DNA of 64,000 bases. Origin: Plecoglossus altivelis. Its lineage: Eukaryota > Chordata > Actinopteri > Osmeriformes > Plecoglossidae. Made by a program: the position numbers and the translations under genes. The stretch spans positions 12,828,694-12,892,693 of the forward strand of contig BROE01000018.1 of assembly GCA_036571765.1 (NCBI GenBank), written 5' to 3'. This document shows, one piece after another, positions 1-12,400 of the stretch. Below the pieces are notes generated by a model that was not told the origin of the DNA, did no database searches, and saw only the letters and a program-made list of their open reading frames with translations. Within the stretch, counting starts at the first letter, position 1, and every line of letters starts with the position of its first letter.

Positions 1-884
1 TGAGTTCTGAAGCATTTTGTTGAATATGAGCAGATAATATTGCCCGAAACACTTCAGAATTCATCCTGCTGCTTTTGTCAGCAGTCACATCATCAATAAA
101 CATAAGAAAACCAGTTCCACTAGCAGCCATACATGCCCACGCCATGACACTACCACCACCATGCTTCACTGATGAGGTGGTATGCTTAGGATTATGAGCA
201 GTTCCTTTCCTTCTCCATACTCTTCTCTTCCCATCACTCTAGTACAAGTTGATCTTGGTCTCATCTGTCCATAGGATGTTTTTCCAGAACTGTGAAGGCT
301 TTTTTAGATGTCGTTTGGCAAACTGTAATCTGGCCTTCCTGTTTTTGAGGCTCACCAATGGTTTACATCTTGTGGTGAACCCTCTGTATTCACTCTGGTG
401 AAGTCTTCTCTTGATTGTTGACTTTGACACACATACACCTGCCTCCTGGCGAGTGTTTTTGATCTGGCAAACTGTTGTGAAGGGTGTTTTCTTCACCAGG
501 GAAAGAATTCTTCGGTCATCCACCACAGTTGTTTCCGTGGTCTTACAGGTCTTTTGGTGTTGCTGAGCTCACCGGTGCATTCCTTCTTTTTAAGAATGTT
601 CCAAACAGTTGTTTTGGCCACGCCTTATGTTTTTACTATCTCTCAGATGGGTTTGTTTTGTTTTTTCAGCCTAATGACGGCTTGCTTCACTGATAGTGAC
701 AGCTCTTTGGATCTCATGTTGACAATTGACAGCATAAGATTTCAAATGCAAATAGCACACTTGAAATGACCTCTGGACCTTTTATCTGCTCATTGTCATT
801 GGGACAATTAATAATAGTAATTCGGAATAACACACAACTGGCCATGGAACCGCTGAGAAGCCAACTGTCCCATTACTTTTGGCC
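1..884 (-). mobile_element. Tc1/mariner relic, truncated by window edge
   Basis: Read on the minus strand, this is the 5' half of a Tc1-like transposon. A transposase start lies near 717 (MRSKELSLSVKQAVIRLKK), followed by stops and frame changes. The frame at 526-239 carries the helix-turn-helix-like region and the block FWKNILWTDETKINLY, whose WTDE holds the first catalytic Asp of the DDE triad. Near the left edge GGGSVMAWACM is readable. The right end is probably the sequence at 865-884, which resembles a Tc1 terminal repeat. The element is broken by several stops and cannot make transposase. Its other end is outside the window. Confidence 0.85.
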
Positions 885-889
885 AATGG

Positions 890-1960
890 TAAATATAGCT
901 GCAGGCAGATATGGCGGATTCCTCCTCAACATCGCAAACCATTATGAAATCGACAGGAGGTTTTAAATGCACATTGCAAGTTTAGTGTGAATACATCAGA
1001 GATTTGCAGATACGACCCAACTTCCTGTTTGGCGGCTGTGCTGGCAATTTTATTATCTAATCTGAGTGATAACATTTGTGAGGCTTGGTCTAAAGACATT
1101 GTCTACGAAATTCTGACAAGATTTGAGACACATGAAACACTTAGTAAAGTCAAACTAATCAACAGTTAATGGTCAAAACACTTTTTTGCTTAGGGTTAGG
1201 GTTATCTTAAAAGAGGGTTGCAAGTCTGTGTACCAGGTTTGGTATTGATAAGCCAAAGATTTGCTGACATATGACCCAACTTACTGTTTGGTGGCTTTGC
1301 AACTGATTTTGATTGTCTGTACCCGATAAAGTGTTGAATTTCAAAAATCCTATTGATAACCTTTGTAATGACAATGATAACTGACAATTCTAGGGAAGAT
1401 TGGACACAAATTGTAAGAGGAGTAAAGAATAAAGGTATTTCCTTAATCTTCATAATACAGAAAATCCAAATGGAAGCTGTAATACGTTCTTGAGAATTTT
1501 TTGTTCCTTTTGAGAAACAAAGCATATGAAGAGAACTTCAGAATTTTGGGACAAATGGGACACAAATGGCATCACTTTGAAAATGGAAGAAATGGGGCGT
1601 GGCCTGTAGCGCCCTCTTTGGTCCCAAGGTGACCAGGTTGGGTGTGCTAGTTACTAATGTTGTGCAGTTTCACAATGCTGCCATTGACTCCCATGGAACA
1701 AGAATAATAATAAAAATGGCGGATTCCTCCTCAGCATTGCAAACTATTACGATATTGGCATGTGGCTCACAGTGCACGCTGCTTGTTCGAAGAATACTGT
1801 AAACCATTACAAAATGGACATGACACAGATGTGGTACTGAGTCCACGCTGCAACTTTGGTGTGAGTATATCCAAAATTTCCTGAGATTAGTCAAGTTCCT
1901 GTTTGTCGGCTCTGCAGCCGACTTTGATTGGCTGTGACGGAAGAAGAAGATAAAATGCAC
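890..1960. repeat. Cluster of an AT-rich dispersed repeat family (family 1)
   Basis: Three diverged copies of one block occur here, at about 1000-1060, 1253-1315 and 1873-1940. Each reads roughly gattTGCtGA..gACCcAACTTcCTGTTTGGCGGCT. Two copies (about 893-950 and 1715-1765) are preceded by a block like ATGGCGGATTCCTCCTCA followed by gCATtGCAAAC. Related blocks recur near 46050, 47826 and 49255. There are no terminal repeats or coding frame that I can support, so the class is unknown. Confidence 0.6.
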
Positions 1961-2279
1961 AAGCTGTGTTTGGTAGTTTTAACCTGGCTTGAATTTGCTT
2001 CAGACAAGCAGGGCTTAAACAGGTCCAAAACAGCCTATTTCAGCTCATGCAATCGCACTAATTCAAGTCAGGTTTGACTAGTCAAACTAATTGCGAGTGC
2101 AACATATTCTTAAACAGCCTGAGAGGTAGAACGTGGATTATATCGATCCACCACGGAAAAAAGTAATGCACACGGCCATGTGACTACTTTGAGGGGAAAA
2201 AACAACTTTCCCTTTAAGCAGCTCCTTTACCCGCCAAATAAAAATAAAATTACACGCTTTGATTGACATGAAAGTTAGG

Positions 2280-3020
2280 TTATGTAGGTTAAGGTCCTTT
2301 TTTATAGGCCTCTTTGAAGGCCGTAGTCTGTTTTTTATGTAAATTGTCTCGCCACCAAAATACTATTTGAATATGTTTCACATTCCATATATCGACTGAA
2401 AGCTACAATCCCTGCGCTTCCATTGCAACAAACCATTCCAATATTGAGTTGGAACTGAAATTACAATCCACTTCTTTGTCAGACAACCACCATGTTCACA
2501 AATCCCAAAAATCCTGACACTACTCACAGTTGTAGGTTTAGAGTTGTCCAGGTATGTGAAACATCCCGACACAAACAGTCTGGTTACATTCCCAAGGGTC
2601 TAAGCTATCTAACCATGTAAAGTACTTATTCCAAAACAATGTATTTCATCCAAAAAATAACCATAATCAGTTGTTGCATCATTTTCACTTCGCCAAAAGC
2701 TAGAGTTTCACCACTTTTACTTTGTTGCTCGTAGCTCGGCTATCCTTCTGATTATTTACGTTTGAATACTTGCAAAATGGCCACAGCACTCTGACCTTTC
2801 GATCGATACCTGTTGCACAGTTCAGAGTGTCACCTTTAAAAAAAGAGACCACACTCATGCATGTCTTTCAAATGGTTCAAGAACAGCTTTCAATTTACTT
2901 TGGGTATGCCGTTTTGGCGTTTTCTGGGAAATTTTCCAGGACTGGAAAGGGACTAAACACAGTTAAACAGACATTTTTGACATTGTTTTATAAGCCTTCT
3001 AATGGACAATTCATTATCCG
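2280..3020. repeat. Probable nonautonomous piggyBac-type remnant
   Basis: Two blocks here are shared with the 52.0-54.4 kb region. About 2322-2372 (ATGTAAATTGTCTCgCCACC and flanks) matches about 52021-52078, and about 2840-2960 (ATGGTTCAAGAACAGCTTTC and flanks) matches about 54235-54345. Order and orientation are the same in both places. The class is inferred from the partner copy, which carries a piggyBac-like zinc-ribbon remnant. No coding sequence is seen in this copy. Confidence 0.45.
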
Positions 3021-3856
3021 GTAGCCAAACTTTTTGATATGGTTTTTGTGTCAGGAAAATTAGGTTAGATATATGAATTTAGGTTTGTTTTGTAATCATA
3101 TGCTACTATTAACTATTATCTAGAATTAACAATTGGGATCATTCAGAATAAGAGATATACGCCTCTATGCCTGATGCCTAAACATTTGAAATCACAAACT
3201 ACCATCTAGCTCTAACTTTAACGGAGGCTATGTAGATTTGGATCACTATGAAATAATTGTTCATCAGGGTTTAATTCATTAGGTTAAATGTTTTAATGTA
3301 TTAGATTAAATGTTGTAACCTCAGTATTTAAATTGATTTTCTATCAATGTAGCCTACATATTGAACTGAGGATGAATGAGAAAATGATAAATCGGGTCAG
3401 CGTTGAAGCAACATCTGCTTAAACACCAACTCAGACTAAGCCTGACATTTAGCCTGCCCATGACCAGGCTAGTTTCGAAGCCTAAGTTGCCATAGTAACT
3501 GCGCTCAAACTATGTTGAGCTGGATGTATGGAACCGAATGAGCTAGAATTGAGTCTAACTATCGGATATAAGCCTGACTTATTCAGTAAACTCGCTTTAA
3601 AATATTCAAGCTGTGTTCATTAGTTATAACTATCATTCTAAAAAAGATATAGACCTAACAGTAGCATTACCTGTGGCCAAACTTTGGACCTGTGCAAAAT
3701 GAATTAAACCTATGTTGAAATTTCTACTTGTATGATGAATTGATCATATACTACATAGTTTTCCAATAGCAAGCTGGATGTCAAGCCAACACACACCTGA
3801 GGAGGCTTTTCTGCTAGAAAAATGCCTTTCATGCATGCACCTTCCATTGCACTTAC
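3021..3856. other. sh2b1 intron sequence, no gene seen
   Basis: AT-rich sequence downstream of the splice donor of the SH2 exon on the minus strand. I searched it for the expected continuation of the SH2 domain (a block like HLRLsLN..GQC.VQHLWFQ) and did not find it. The terminal sh2b1 exons must therefore lie left of the window. Confidence 0.6.
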
Positions 3857-4068
3857 CTTGGCTTTGCCCTGGAAGTTGAAAGTAAGCACGTATTCACCGC
3901 GCCGCGTCTCACTTTGCCGCACCAGGAACACACCATGGCTAGCCGTGCCCCCTGCCAGCACCAGCTGGGCAGCCTTGAGCCGTGACAGTGTACCATGGAA
4001 CCACTGGCACTCGCTCAGAGGGTGCTCCACGGCCTCAGCCACAGCCACGTCAGAGAACAGAAAGGAAC
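3857..4068 (-). CDS. sh2b1: sh2b1 coding exon 6: N-terminal part of the SH2 domain
   Basis: 212 bases encoding residues 718-788. The SH2 domain starts at W740 (QWFHGTLSR) and includes GVFLVRQSETRRGEYVLTF, with the phosphotyrosine-binding Arg of FLVR at residue 768. It stops at FNFQGKAK, the usual exon border of the family. The acceptor is CTCCTCCTCAG|G and the donor is AAG|GTAAGT. The acceptor's pyrimidine tract is only about 12 bases long before a dispersed repeat begins at 4081. Confidence 0.95.
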
Positions 4069-7000
4069 CTGAGGAGGAGGCATAGACTTACATACAGAAG
4101 ACATAGCCAACCTGCTCTTCAAAGATGATATCCCCATTATTTTCTATGAAAAGTTCTCAGTGGCGCAGTGAGGCAGGCAAGAGCGTGTAATGAGGCGCAC
4201 CATCTTTCCAGTTCCTGCTCATCCTGACTTGCGCAAAACAGTGGCTCGCGATGGTCCTAGCTCTGAAACTTGTGCACGCTTGCAACTAGCTGTACGCGTC
4301 ATACATCGCGACATCTGGTTGCGATCTTCTGAGCTAATGCATTGCAGTTGAGTCAGAAAACTTGCAAATGGGGTAAATGTCCGATTAAGAAGCAGACATG
4401 ATGCCAACTTTATGAAAATCAATCACTGTATAGTATTATTTTCACTTGTTTTATGTAATAAGCCTATTGTGGACATCAGACCACATATACATTGTTATTT
4501 TTGCATTGTGTTTTTAGTATGACTGCATTAGAAGCCTATTGTATCAGATTAAAGAAACTGTAAACTTAAATATCTGGCTCCTTGTTCTTGCTCGGCGAAG
4601 GAAGCTAGCTAAATAGGCGAGATATGTTACTATTATAATAACGATGAATGTTGCTTTACTATTACTAGTTTAAAGTTGTTATTACAATATTAATGCCACC
4701 ATTGTGGTGGTAACTGCCATTGTTGCATAACAATATTATCAGATGTGATTTATCCATCTTTGTCTTTGCTTCAGAAGAATGTCAACAATCTATAATGTTG
4801 CCTTAACATGTTACAATATGACTAATTGTATTGGATTACAATTATGTTTGTCATGCAATGAACATATAACATTCAAAATAGTTCATTATGCTTTAAAATA
4901 ACGGAAATAAACTCTAAAAACAACCGTCATGTACGTCTGCAATTTGTAATACTGTCTACAGCAGGGCAGGCAACTGTAGATAAAAAGCACCTTCTTCATG
5001 TGCCCATTCAGCTCATCTAAATCAGCGATCGGCTAATGTTCCGTTTTGCACTCGTGCCCTGTTTGTACCCGTGCACACTAACCCTTCCAGGCAACTTTTT
5101 TTGACGTAAGCAAAGACATGGGGTGCTAGTTTATCCTTTTTGGATTGGTTTCAAACTTGGCAAAAATATGGAAAAAGTATTCTATGAAAAAGCTAGTAGT
5201 ATGAGTCAGGTTCGAGAAGCGAAGAACAATTCTTGGGGTGGAGAGTGTTGGATATGCTGACTGGATATAACAGAATAAAAATGACGGAAATGCAATACCA
5301 CCTAAATCCACCGGGGCCTTTGCCTCAAGCTGAGGGGAGAGGGGTGGGGGTCTAAGGACCTGTTTGGTCAGCTCAAAGTTCTTTATGTCAGGCCCTCTTT
5401 TAAAAACAAAGAAACAAACAAAAATAAATATCCTACAAGCAGTAGAGCTCACCTGTGGCATCTGGTGTCTCTGCGAAAGGTGTACCCAGACTAGCCCCGC
5501 CACTGCGGCTCTCGGATTCATCAAGAGGGGCTCGGGGTGGTAACTCTGGTGGGAGAGGGTCCTTCAAGGGTGAGGAGCCACCAACGCCTCCATAACACAC
5601 TGTACCATAATGCAAGCACATGAGAGGTACTACATGAAAGTATTACATTTTGTCATCACTTCTGTAAAAGTGAGTCAAGGCCCTTCATGGGAGATTTGAT
5701 GTGTTTGATAGACAGTAGTAAATCCTACAGCATTATTGGGATTCTGATGTCAATTCACACCTTGGGAGAGGCGATCCCCAAACTCAGATGTTGCACTGAT
5801 GTCCATCTGTCCCCCCCATACACCTTCATCCTGTTCACTGTACAAGAGAGAAAGTGATTTTAACAAGATGGTCCAAGTCTGTCTGATTTGGATCTGGTTT
5901 TTTTGGATGTCACAGTGTGATCAGTGGGGCTAGGTCTCCAGCGCCTAGACCTGCCCTGTCTCCAGGGCAGGTCTAGTGAACAGGCTAGGTCTAATCTCCA
6001 AAATGGACCTGGTGCCCAGACTGGGTATTATCTCCATGCTCACCTCAGACAGATGCCGTTCCTGATGTCGCTCAGCCAGGCCCTCATCTGGACAGCATCT
6101 CGTGTCTCAATCACATACTGTGCCGGCCCTTCCAACTGAGAAACAGAAAGCCTGATCAACACTAGAAGTCCTAAACCAGTTTACACGTCTCTTCAACAGA
6201 AGGTCAAGTGACCTCCGAGTCTTCAGACAGGGACATCTGTCATAAATTTCTGTGTTGTTAGTGTGAATGTTTTATAGCGTATAGTATGTGACAGATGTTG
6301 TGGATTAGACTTCAGTTGGTCTATATAGGCATATCTCAACATTATCAACATCCCCCTTTCTACTGACCGATCACGTAAAATCAAAGGATTTGGCCTCAAC
6401 AGATCCTTTCCACGTGGTCCACTCAAATCAGTTACCCAATGTTTCATTATGATGCTTACAGGTCAAGACATTTTTTTATTTAGCTTATTGTTCGTGCACT
6501 TCCTACTAAATATGGGCAGCCATAGCAGACAGTTTTAAGAACGTTGTAAAATACTCATTTACTAACCTATTGTAACTCACTTAACTCATTTATACCACTC
6601 GAAATTGAGAAAATCGAAGGCAAAATATTGTATCTTCAATTTGGTTGAAAATGATTTATGATGTGGATGCGCTTTTTTGAGAAAAAAGGGTGTTGTCTGG
6701 CAAGTACACACGCAAGAACATTAAAATAAAAGGAAACTGACAGTTCCTCACACTTAAGACAACTATGTACCGTGATCAAACTTATCTCCTTGCTGGCAGA
6801 GTAAATAACTATTGGACCTTCTTTGAACCCAACAACTTTGTACACTTTTTTTCAAGATTTACTTAGCATCTTAGAAGATAAAATGCAATGCATTCAATTC
6901 CAATGCATGTCTATATTCTTATTTGATTCATAATATACAAATGTTTATATAATACTAACCCTAATGATGCCATGATTTCTGTAGATGAATTTCTTGAGTT

Positions 7001-9406
7001 ATTATCATCATGTACTGATTTTATATCCTGATTAGCAATCAAGTAAGGGATTAAATGTGATGGCATGCCCACTTATTATTTTTCAAACAATGGGATCATA
7101 AGTCAAGCTTGAGCAAGTTTAAAGTTTTTTAGGGCTTTTTAAAGTTATGGTAAGGGCAACACCCTATTTTCAAAAAAAATTTATAAACAAAATTAAAAAA
7201 AAAAAACGTACACACCACTGCGATATTAGACTGTTAGAAGGTAAGGTTTCTCCTGATACCTAATGGAAGACACAACATTGCTGTGCTTCTCATACATATT
7301 GACTGATGTTTTAAGTCCCCCACACCTGAATCGTCAAATCTATTTAAAGATTATAGAGGTTAATATTGGCCAAACAACCAAAACGAATTCACCCGTGGTC
7401 TGAAAGAAGATGCAAAACTGAACAGTGTATTAACAATTAACAATATTAACAATACACCATTATCATTGTATATTAATGCCATTGCAAATATATTTTAATA
7501 CAATTGCAAATTAATAAAATATATTACAAATGACAGTTTATTTTATCTACTTGTAAACCAGAGATAGAAAGGAAGAGGTGAGGAAGGAGGAGTAGGACAT
7601 TCAGAGCTGAGGAGAAGGTCTCAGGAGATCAAGAATCCACAGAACAATGTTTCACATTTATTTTTATACTCAGCCACAACCAATCACATCACAATCTCAA
7701 CCCTTACTTATCTACATATGATTAACAATGCAAAAGTAAGTCACACAATGAGGTGTAAAAGCCATTCAATTGAGATCCCATCCAGCAATTCCTGTTTTTA
7801 GCATATGAGAGGTGGCAGCTCCTGTAACTGTGTTCTAGCAAATGTATTTCAAGATTAACCCCTTATTCTTCTACCCTAAGTGAGGCCTAAACTATCTCGA
7901 TCAGTTTTTGGCACTTTCGGAAAATAGGAAATTTTATTTTGTTGTTCAGAGGCAAATTAGCTTTTAAAAGAAATATTGAGCTGCCAGGGGGCAAAGGTCT
8001 GGCTAGCTAACAGAATGGAAATATAAAGTGGATATACTTTCAGTATAGATCGGTGAATTTCCTTACATAAATGTGTGTTTACTGATGTCAAAACTGCCTG
8101 CACAATGCAAATGTGCAAAGACTGAATAGTGAATTATGACAACTGGCTCAACCATTGTGTATGGAATTACTTATATTATGGACTAAATGTTTAGAATGTT
8201 TGTTGTGGAACGTCAATTTAACAGAAACAATACAGTATGTTTTTGTCATGTAACGTAAGCTATTTATAATTTATTTGTGTTCTAGAATGTGGGCGGCACA
8301 TTGTGAGGCCTTTGTACATTTAAAAATACAAGCACACCATCGCAAGTTTGGTATTAAAAAGAGATGTTATTTTTGACAGAGCAGAAGTACATGTCCTTCT
8401 CCACACCAACATGTGACCCACTTTTGGTTCAGGACCTACTAGTTGTAAAACACAGCATTAGTCTGTCCTTCAGGCTCTCAGGGTGCACTCAGGGTGCTCT
8501 TAGGTGAAGAAGCTCTCAGAGAAGTACTTTAAGATCAGAGCCAGTGGAGTTTGCAGGATGGCCAAGATCCCTGAAGGAGGTAGACCAATGAAAAACGCCT
8601 GATTTCTGCCAATTCCTGCTTTACACCGATCTCCTGCATACTGCAGTGGACGAGATCTCTTTCATTATTTTTGTTTGTGTTCATAATGTCAAACAAGGCA
8701 CTGCTTTAGTACAGTGAGTATGGGAATGAGGCTCTTGTGTTGGGTTAGGGTTAGCCTTAACCCTAACTTTAGGGAGCTGCATGATGAGATGTACCTCTCT
8801 AGAATGTCCAAAACCATGTGCATCTTACACAAGACGTCACCGTGAATAGGCACCTAGACTCCTTTGAAGCCATCAAATTTAAACATTTTAAGTGGGCGCG
8901 TAAGAAGATCAGAAATTTAAGTGGTAAAAAGGAGGTAGGGCAGCAACTAACGACTATTTCGATAATCGATTCATCTGTCGATTATTTTTACGATTAATCG
9001 ATGAATCGGAAGGAAAAAAAACATTTCAAACCTTTTATTCAAAATAGAGCTGACAGTGCATATTCACAGTGCAAAAAATCCTCAGAACATGCAAATGTGT
9101 GTGCTCTTTTAACATCCCTGAGCTGTTCAAGTAATAAAAAACTAAAAACTATATATAATATATAGGTTTTTTTAAATAAAGTGCACAAAAAGATGTATAT
9201 TTATGTTTAAAGGGATCTGAGCTCAATACATCTTTTTTATATAAAGAAAAATACATTAAGAAAATTTGACAGGATTTGTTTGAATGGGAGAATATATATA
9301 TACCGACGAGATCGAGATAGAGAGATATCGAGAGATATCGAGAGATATCGAGAGATATCGAGAGATATCGAGAGATATCGAGAGATATCGATAGAGACAG
9401 AGATAG

Positions 9407-9463
<57 letters not shown>

Positions 9464-12400
9464 TAGAGAGATAGAGATATAGAGATATAGATATATATCG
9501 ATATATAGATATCGATATATATATCGATATATATATCTATATATCGATATATATATATCTATATATATAGATATAGATATATATATCGATATATATCTAT
9601 ATATATACAGATATAGATATATATAGATATAGGTAGATATAGATATAGATATATCTATATCTATATCTATATATAAACATCTCCTTGCAAACAGTACATA
9701 CGATTAACTTGTTTTGGTTGGCTTTGATTTACCTGAAACACAATAGAGATTTGTAGGACAGATATCTTCATATCTGTTGATGAGCAAATGGTAAGTGGGT
9801 ACATAATGGTAAATTGATTCCTGTAGCACACATTGTAAGTGTCCATACAGCAATGCTACATTGATCTAGGGCAAGGATGGGCAATCCTGGTCCTCGGGGG
9901 CCACTGTCCTGAAGGTGATAGATATTTCCCTACTCCAGCACACCTATTTCAAATGAAGCGTCATTATGAGGCTTCCACAGAGCTAGGTAACGACCCTTTC
10001 AAAAGTATTTGTAATTTTTCATTATTTAGGTTGTAAATATTTTGTATTTCATAAGTATTTCTAAATCCATTATTTTACCAAAGTTGGCTTCTCCAGCTGT
10101 GATTATTATTTTTCGTTTAAATTCATAATACGCATTTGTGTATTATTAATGAAGCCGTTTTTATACAGCTGAATTTTCTTTGATGATTTAAAGCAGCTAT
10201 TAATGACTGTTCATGAATACTGTAGAGAAAATTGAAAGGAAATGAAAAGTGGGGACGTTTCTGTTGGAGAAAGAAGGAAAGTAGAGTTTGAAAAAGGACA
10301 GTAATGGTGAGAAACAACAAGAAAGATCCAAGAAACTGAAATAAAGAAAAAGAGAAGAGTAAAGCAGATGGAATCAGCAGACCCATCGAGGAAAGAGATT
10401 GAGACAGGTGCTGATCAGGACAAGGATACAGAGAAGGATGAAGATAGTGGGACAGATAAAGAGAAAGAAAGGGACCTTGAGTTAAAGGAAGGGGAGATGT
10501 AGAGATGTTGAAAGATCTACCCCAAGTGTAACTGAAGCAATGGTATGTTTGTGGTGTGACGTTAGTTATTTGCCTTAGTTGACTGATTTGTATATAACCA
10601 AATGTTGCTTTACTAGTAATTCTACTCACAATGATAGTGAGATAAATGCAAGAGGTATTACTAAATGTTTGAGTTATATCAGGTTAGAAAAGGCCAGTAT
10701 GCTATAGTAGTAAGGAACTCTGACCATAGGTTTTTTTAGTTGTTTGCAAACTTATGTCATCCGTATCACACAATGAAAGGTCATTAGAGAACTACTTGAA
10801 TCATGTCCTCAGTTTATAGAGGGAAATCATGAGGTTGTGGAAGGCTTGCTGACACTTTCCAATCAGTACACATCATTTCCATACAAAGTTGAATGTCTGA
10901 AAATTCATAGTACTTAAGTGATTGGACAAGGGGGCATTTATCTACTGTAGTTTTTAAAGGAGCAGGGTGTGACACTGCCACACCTTAAAAGTGATAAAGG
11001 ATGTAGCTTAGTATTTAACCCCACTTCATGTCAGAGCTGTAACAATAAGCATTCTGCAAACAATCTTTATCCTGTCCTGCATCATGGACAAAGAGCAGAA
11101 GTCAGATAAGACCCATCATGTGATACTCAAGGCACTGTAAGGGGGAATTTAATGTCCCTGTATCACACAGATCAAGGACCCAGTCTGCTGCCCTTGTCCG
11201 ACTTGGGTGGAATAGGTTGATTGTTTCGTTGATATGCTCTTGGTAGGCTATGTTTTGTTTTTGGCAAGCAGTATGGCAGTGTCAGATCTGATTCCCGCTT
11301 GTGTCACCATGTTCCATAAATAAAACAAATAAAACAACTGAGAACATATTAAATTTTAAAAAAAGATGCTACTGTTTTCACTTTTGTTAATCTGCATTTT
11401 CTTTCGTCCTTTGCACACAACACGTGAGCAAAATTGTAGCCGTTTGCCTAACTAAAAACTCTACCATACTTTGTCTACAGTTGGTGGAATAAATCCTTCA
11501 AGCAAAATGGCAGATATAGATATAACTGTCAATCCAGTATGCATAAGTGGAGTGGTTTCACTTAACAAATATATTTCAGCAATCTATTTAATAATCTTTT
11601 TATTTTATTTATTTTACTTTAGTTTGGAGGACTATGGACATTTAGTCTAAAACAACAAGAATTTGAAAAAGAAAGAGTAGGTAGGAGTGGCAGACAAAAG
11701 ATAAGGGTAAGAAAGCATGATGCCTGACCTGTAGGAGAAAGGTGTTCTCTTTGTCAGGTACCTCCAGAGCTGTGGTGCTTCTCACATCTACCATGGAGCA
11801 GCATTGGACTGTCAGCTTGGGCTTGGAGGACTAGGAAGTGGGCAAAAAAAGGTCAAAAATGACCACCAGACACCGGCCAAATGATGTCTACATAAGATCA
11901 TCTGTAAACACTACTATGAACACATTCTATGGACAAACTATTTTTTTCTAAATTTACAGAATTGCAGTTGACAGACAAGAAAAATACCTCTGGAAGAATA
12001 ATGAAAATAAATTGCATGGTATGATCCTCCCCATCTAACACCACATAGAAGATAGCAGATTTATTTACTATTTTGAACATTATCAATCATTATCCATTTT
12101 ACTTAAATTTGAGACCCAAGCAAGCATCAACTCATCCTGACTCCAGGAAGTGTGCTATCTAATCTTGCTCATTAACAGATGTTTACTGACATTTCAAATA
12201 CAAATTATACAAGTGCAGAGTATGCCACTACACCAATCTTGTTCACCTGGCAGTTACATTTTTTTGTGCTTATAATAAAACACCCTAATCACAAACTCAC
12301 AGACAAGACAGACTAAACTGTGTTGACTTTCTTATCTGGTTTCAGAACAGTGAATGGGACTGAGTGGGAAAACAACTTAATTTCAGAGACTTCTACTTCT

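Noticed and set aside
9280..9474. Open frame of repeated Glu/Ile/Arg units
   Set aside because: Translation of the GAGATA microsatellite.
9297..9480. Regular repeats that could suggest a CRISPR-like array
   Set aside because: Tandem simple repeat without unique spacers, in a vertebrate genome.
10123..10629. 168-codon minus-strand frame rich in Leu, Ser and Phe
   Set aside because: It is the complement of a purine-rich tract in an sh2b1 intron. No family resemblance or splice logic.
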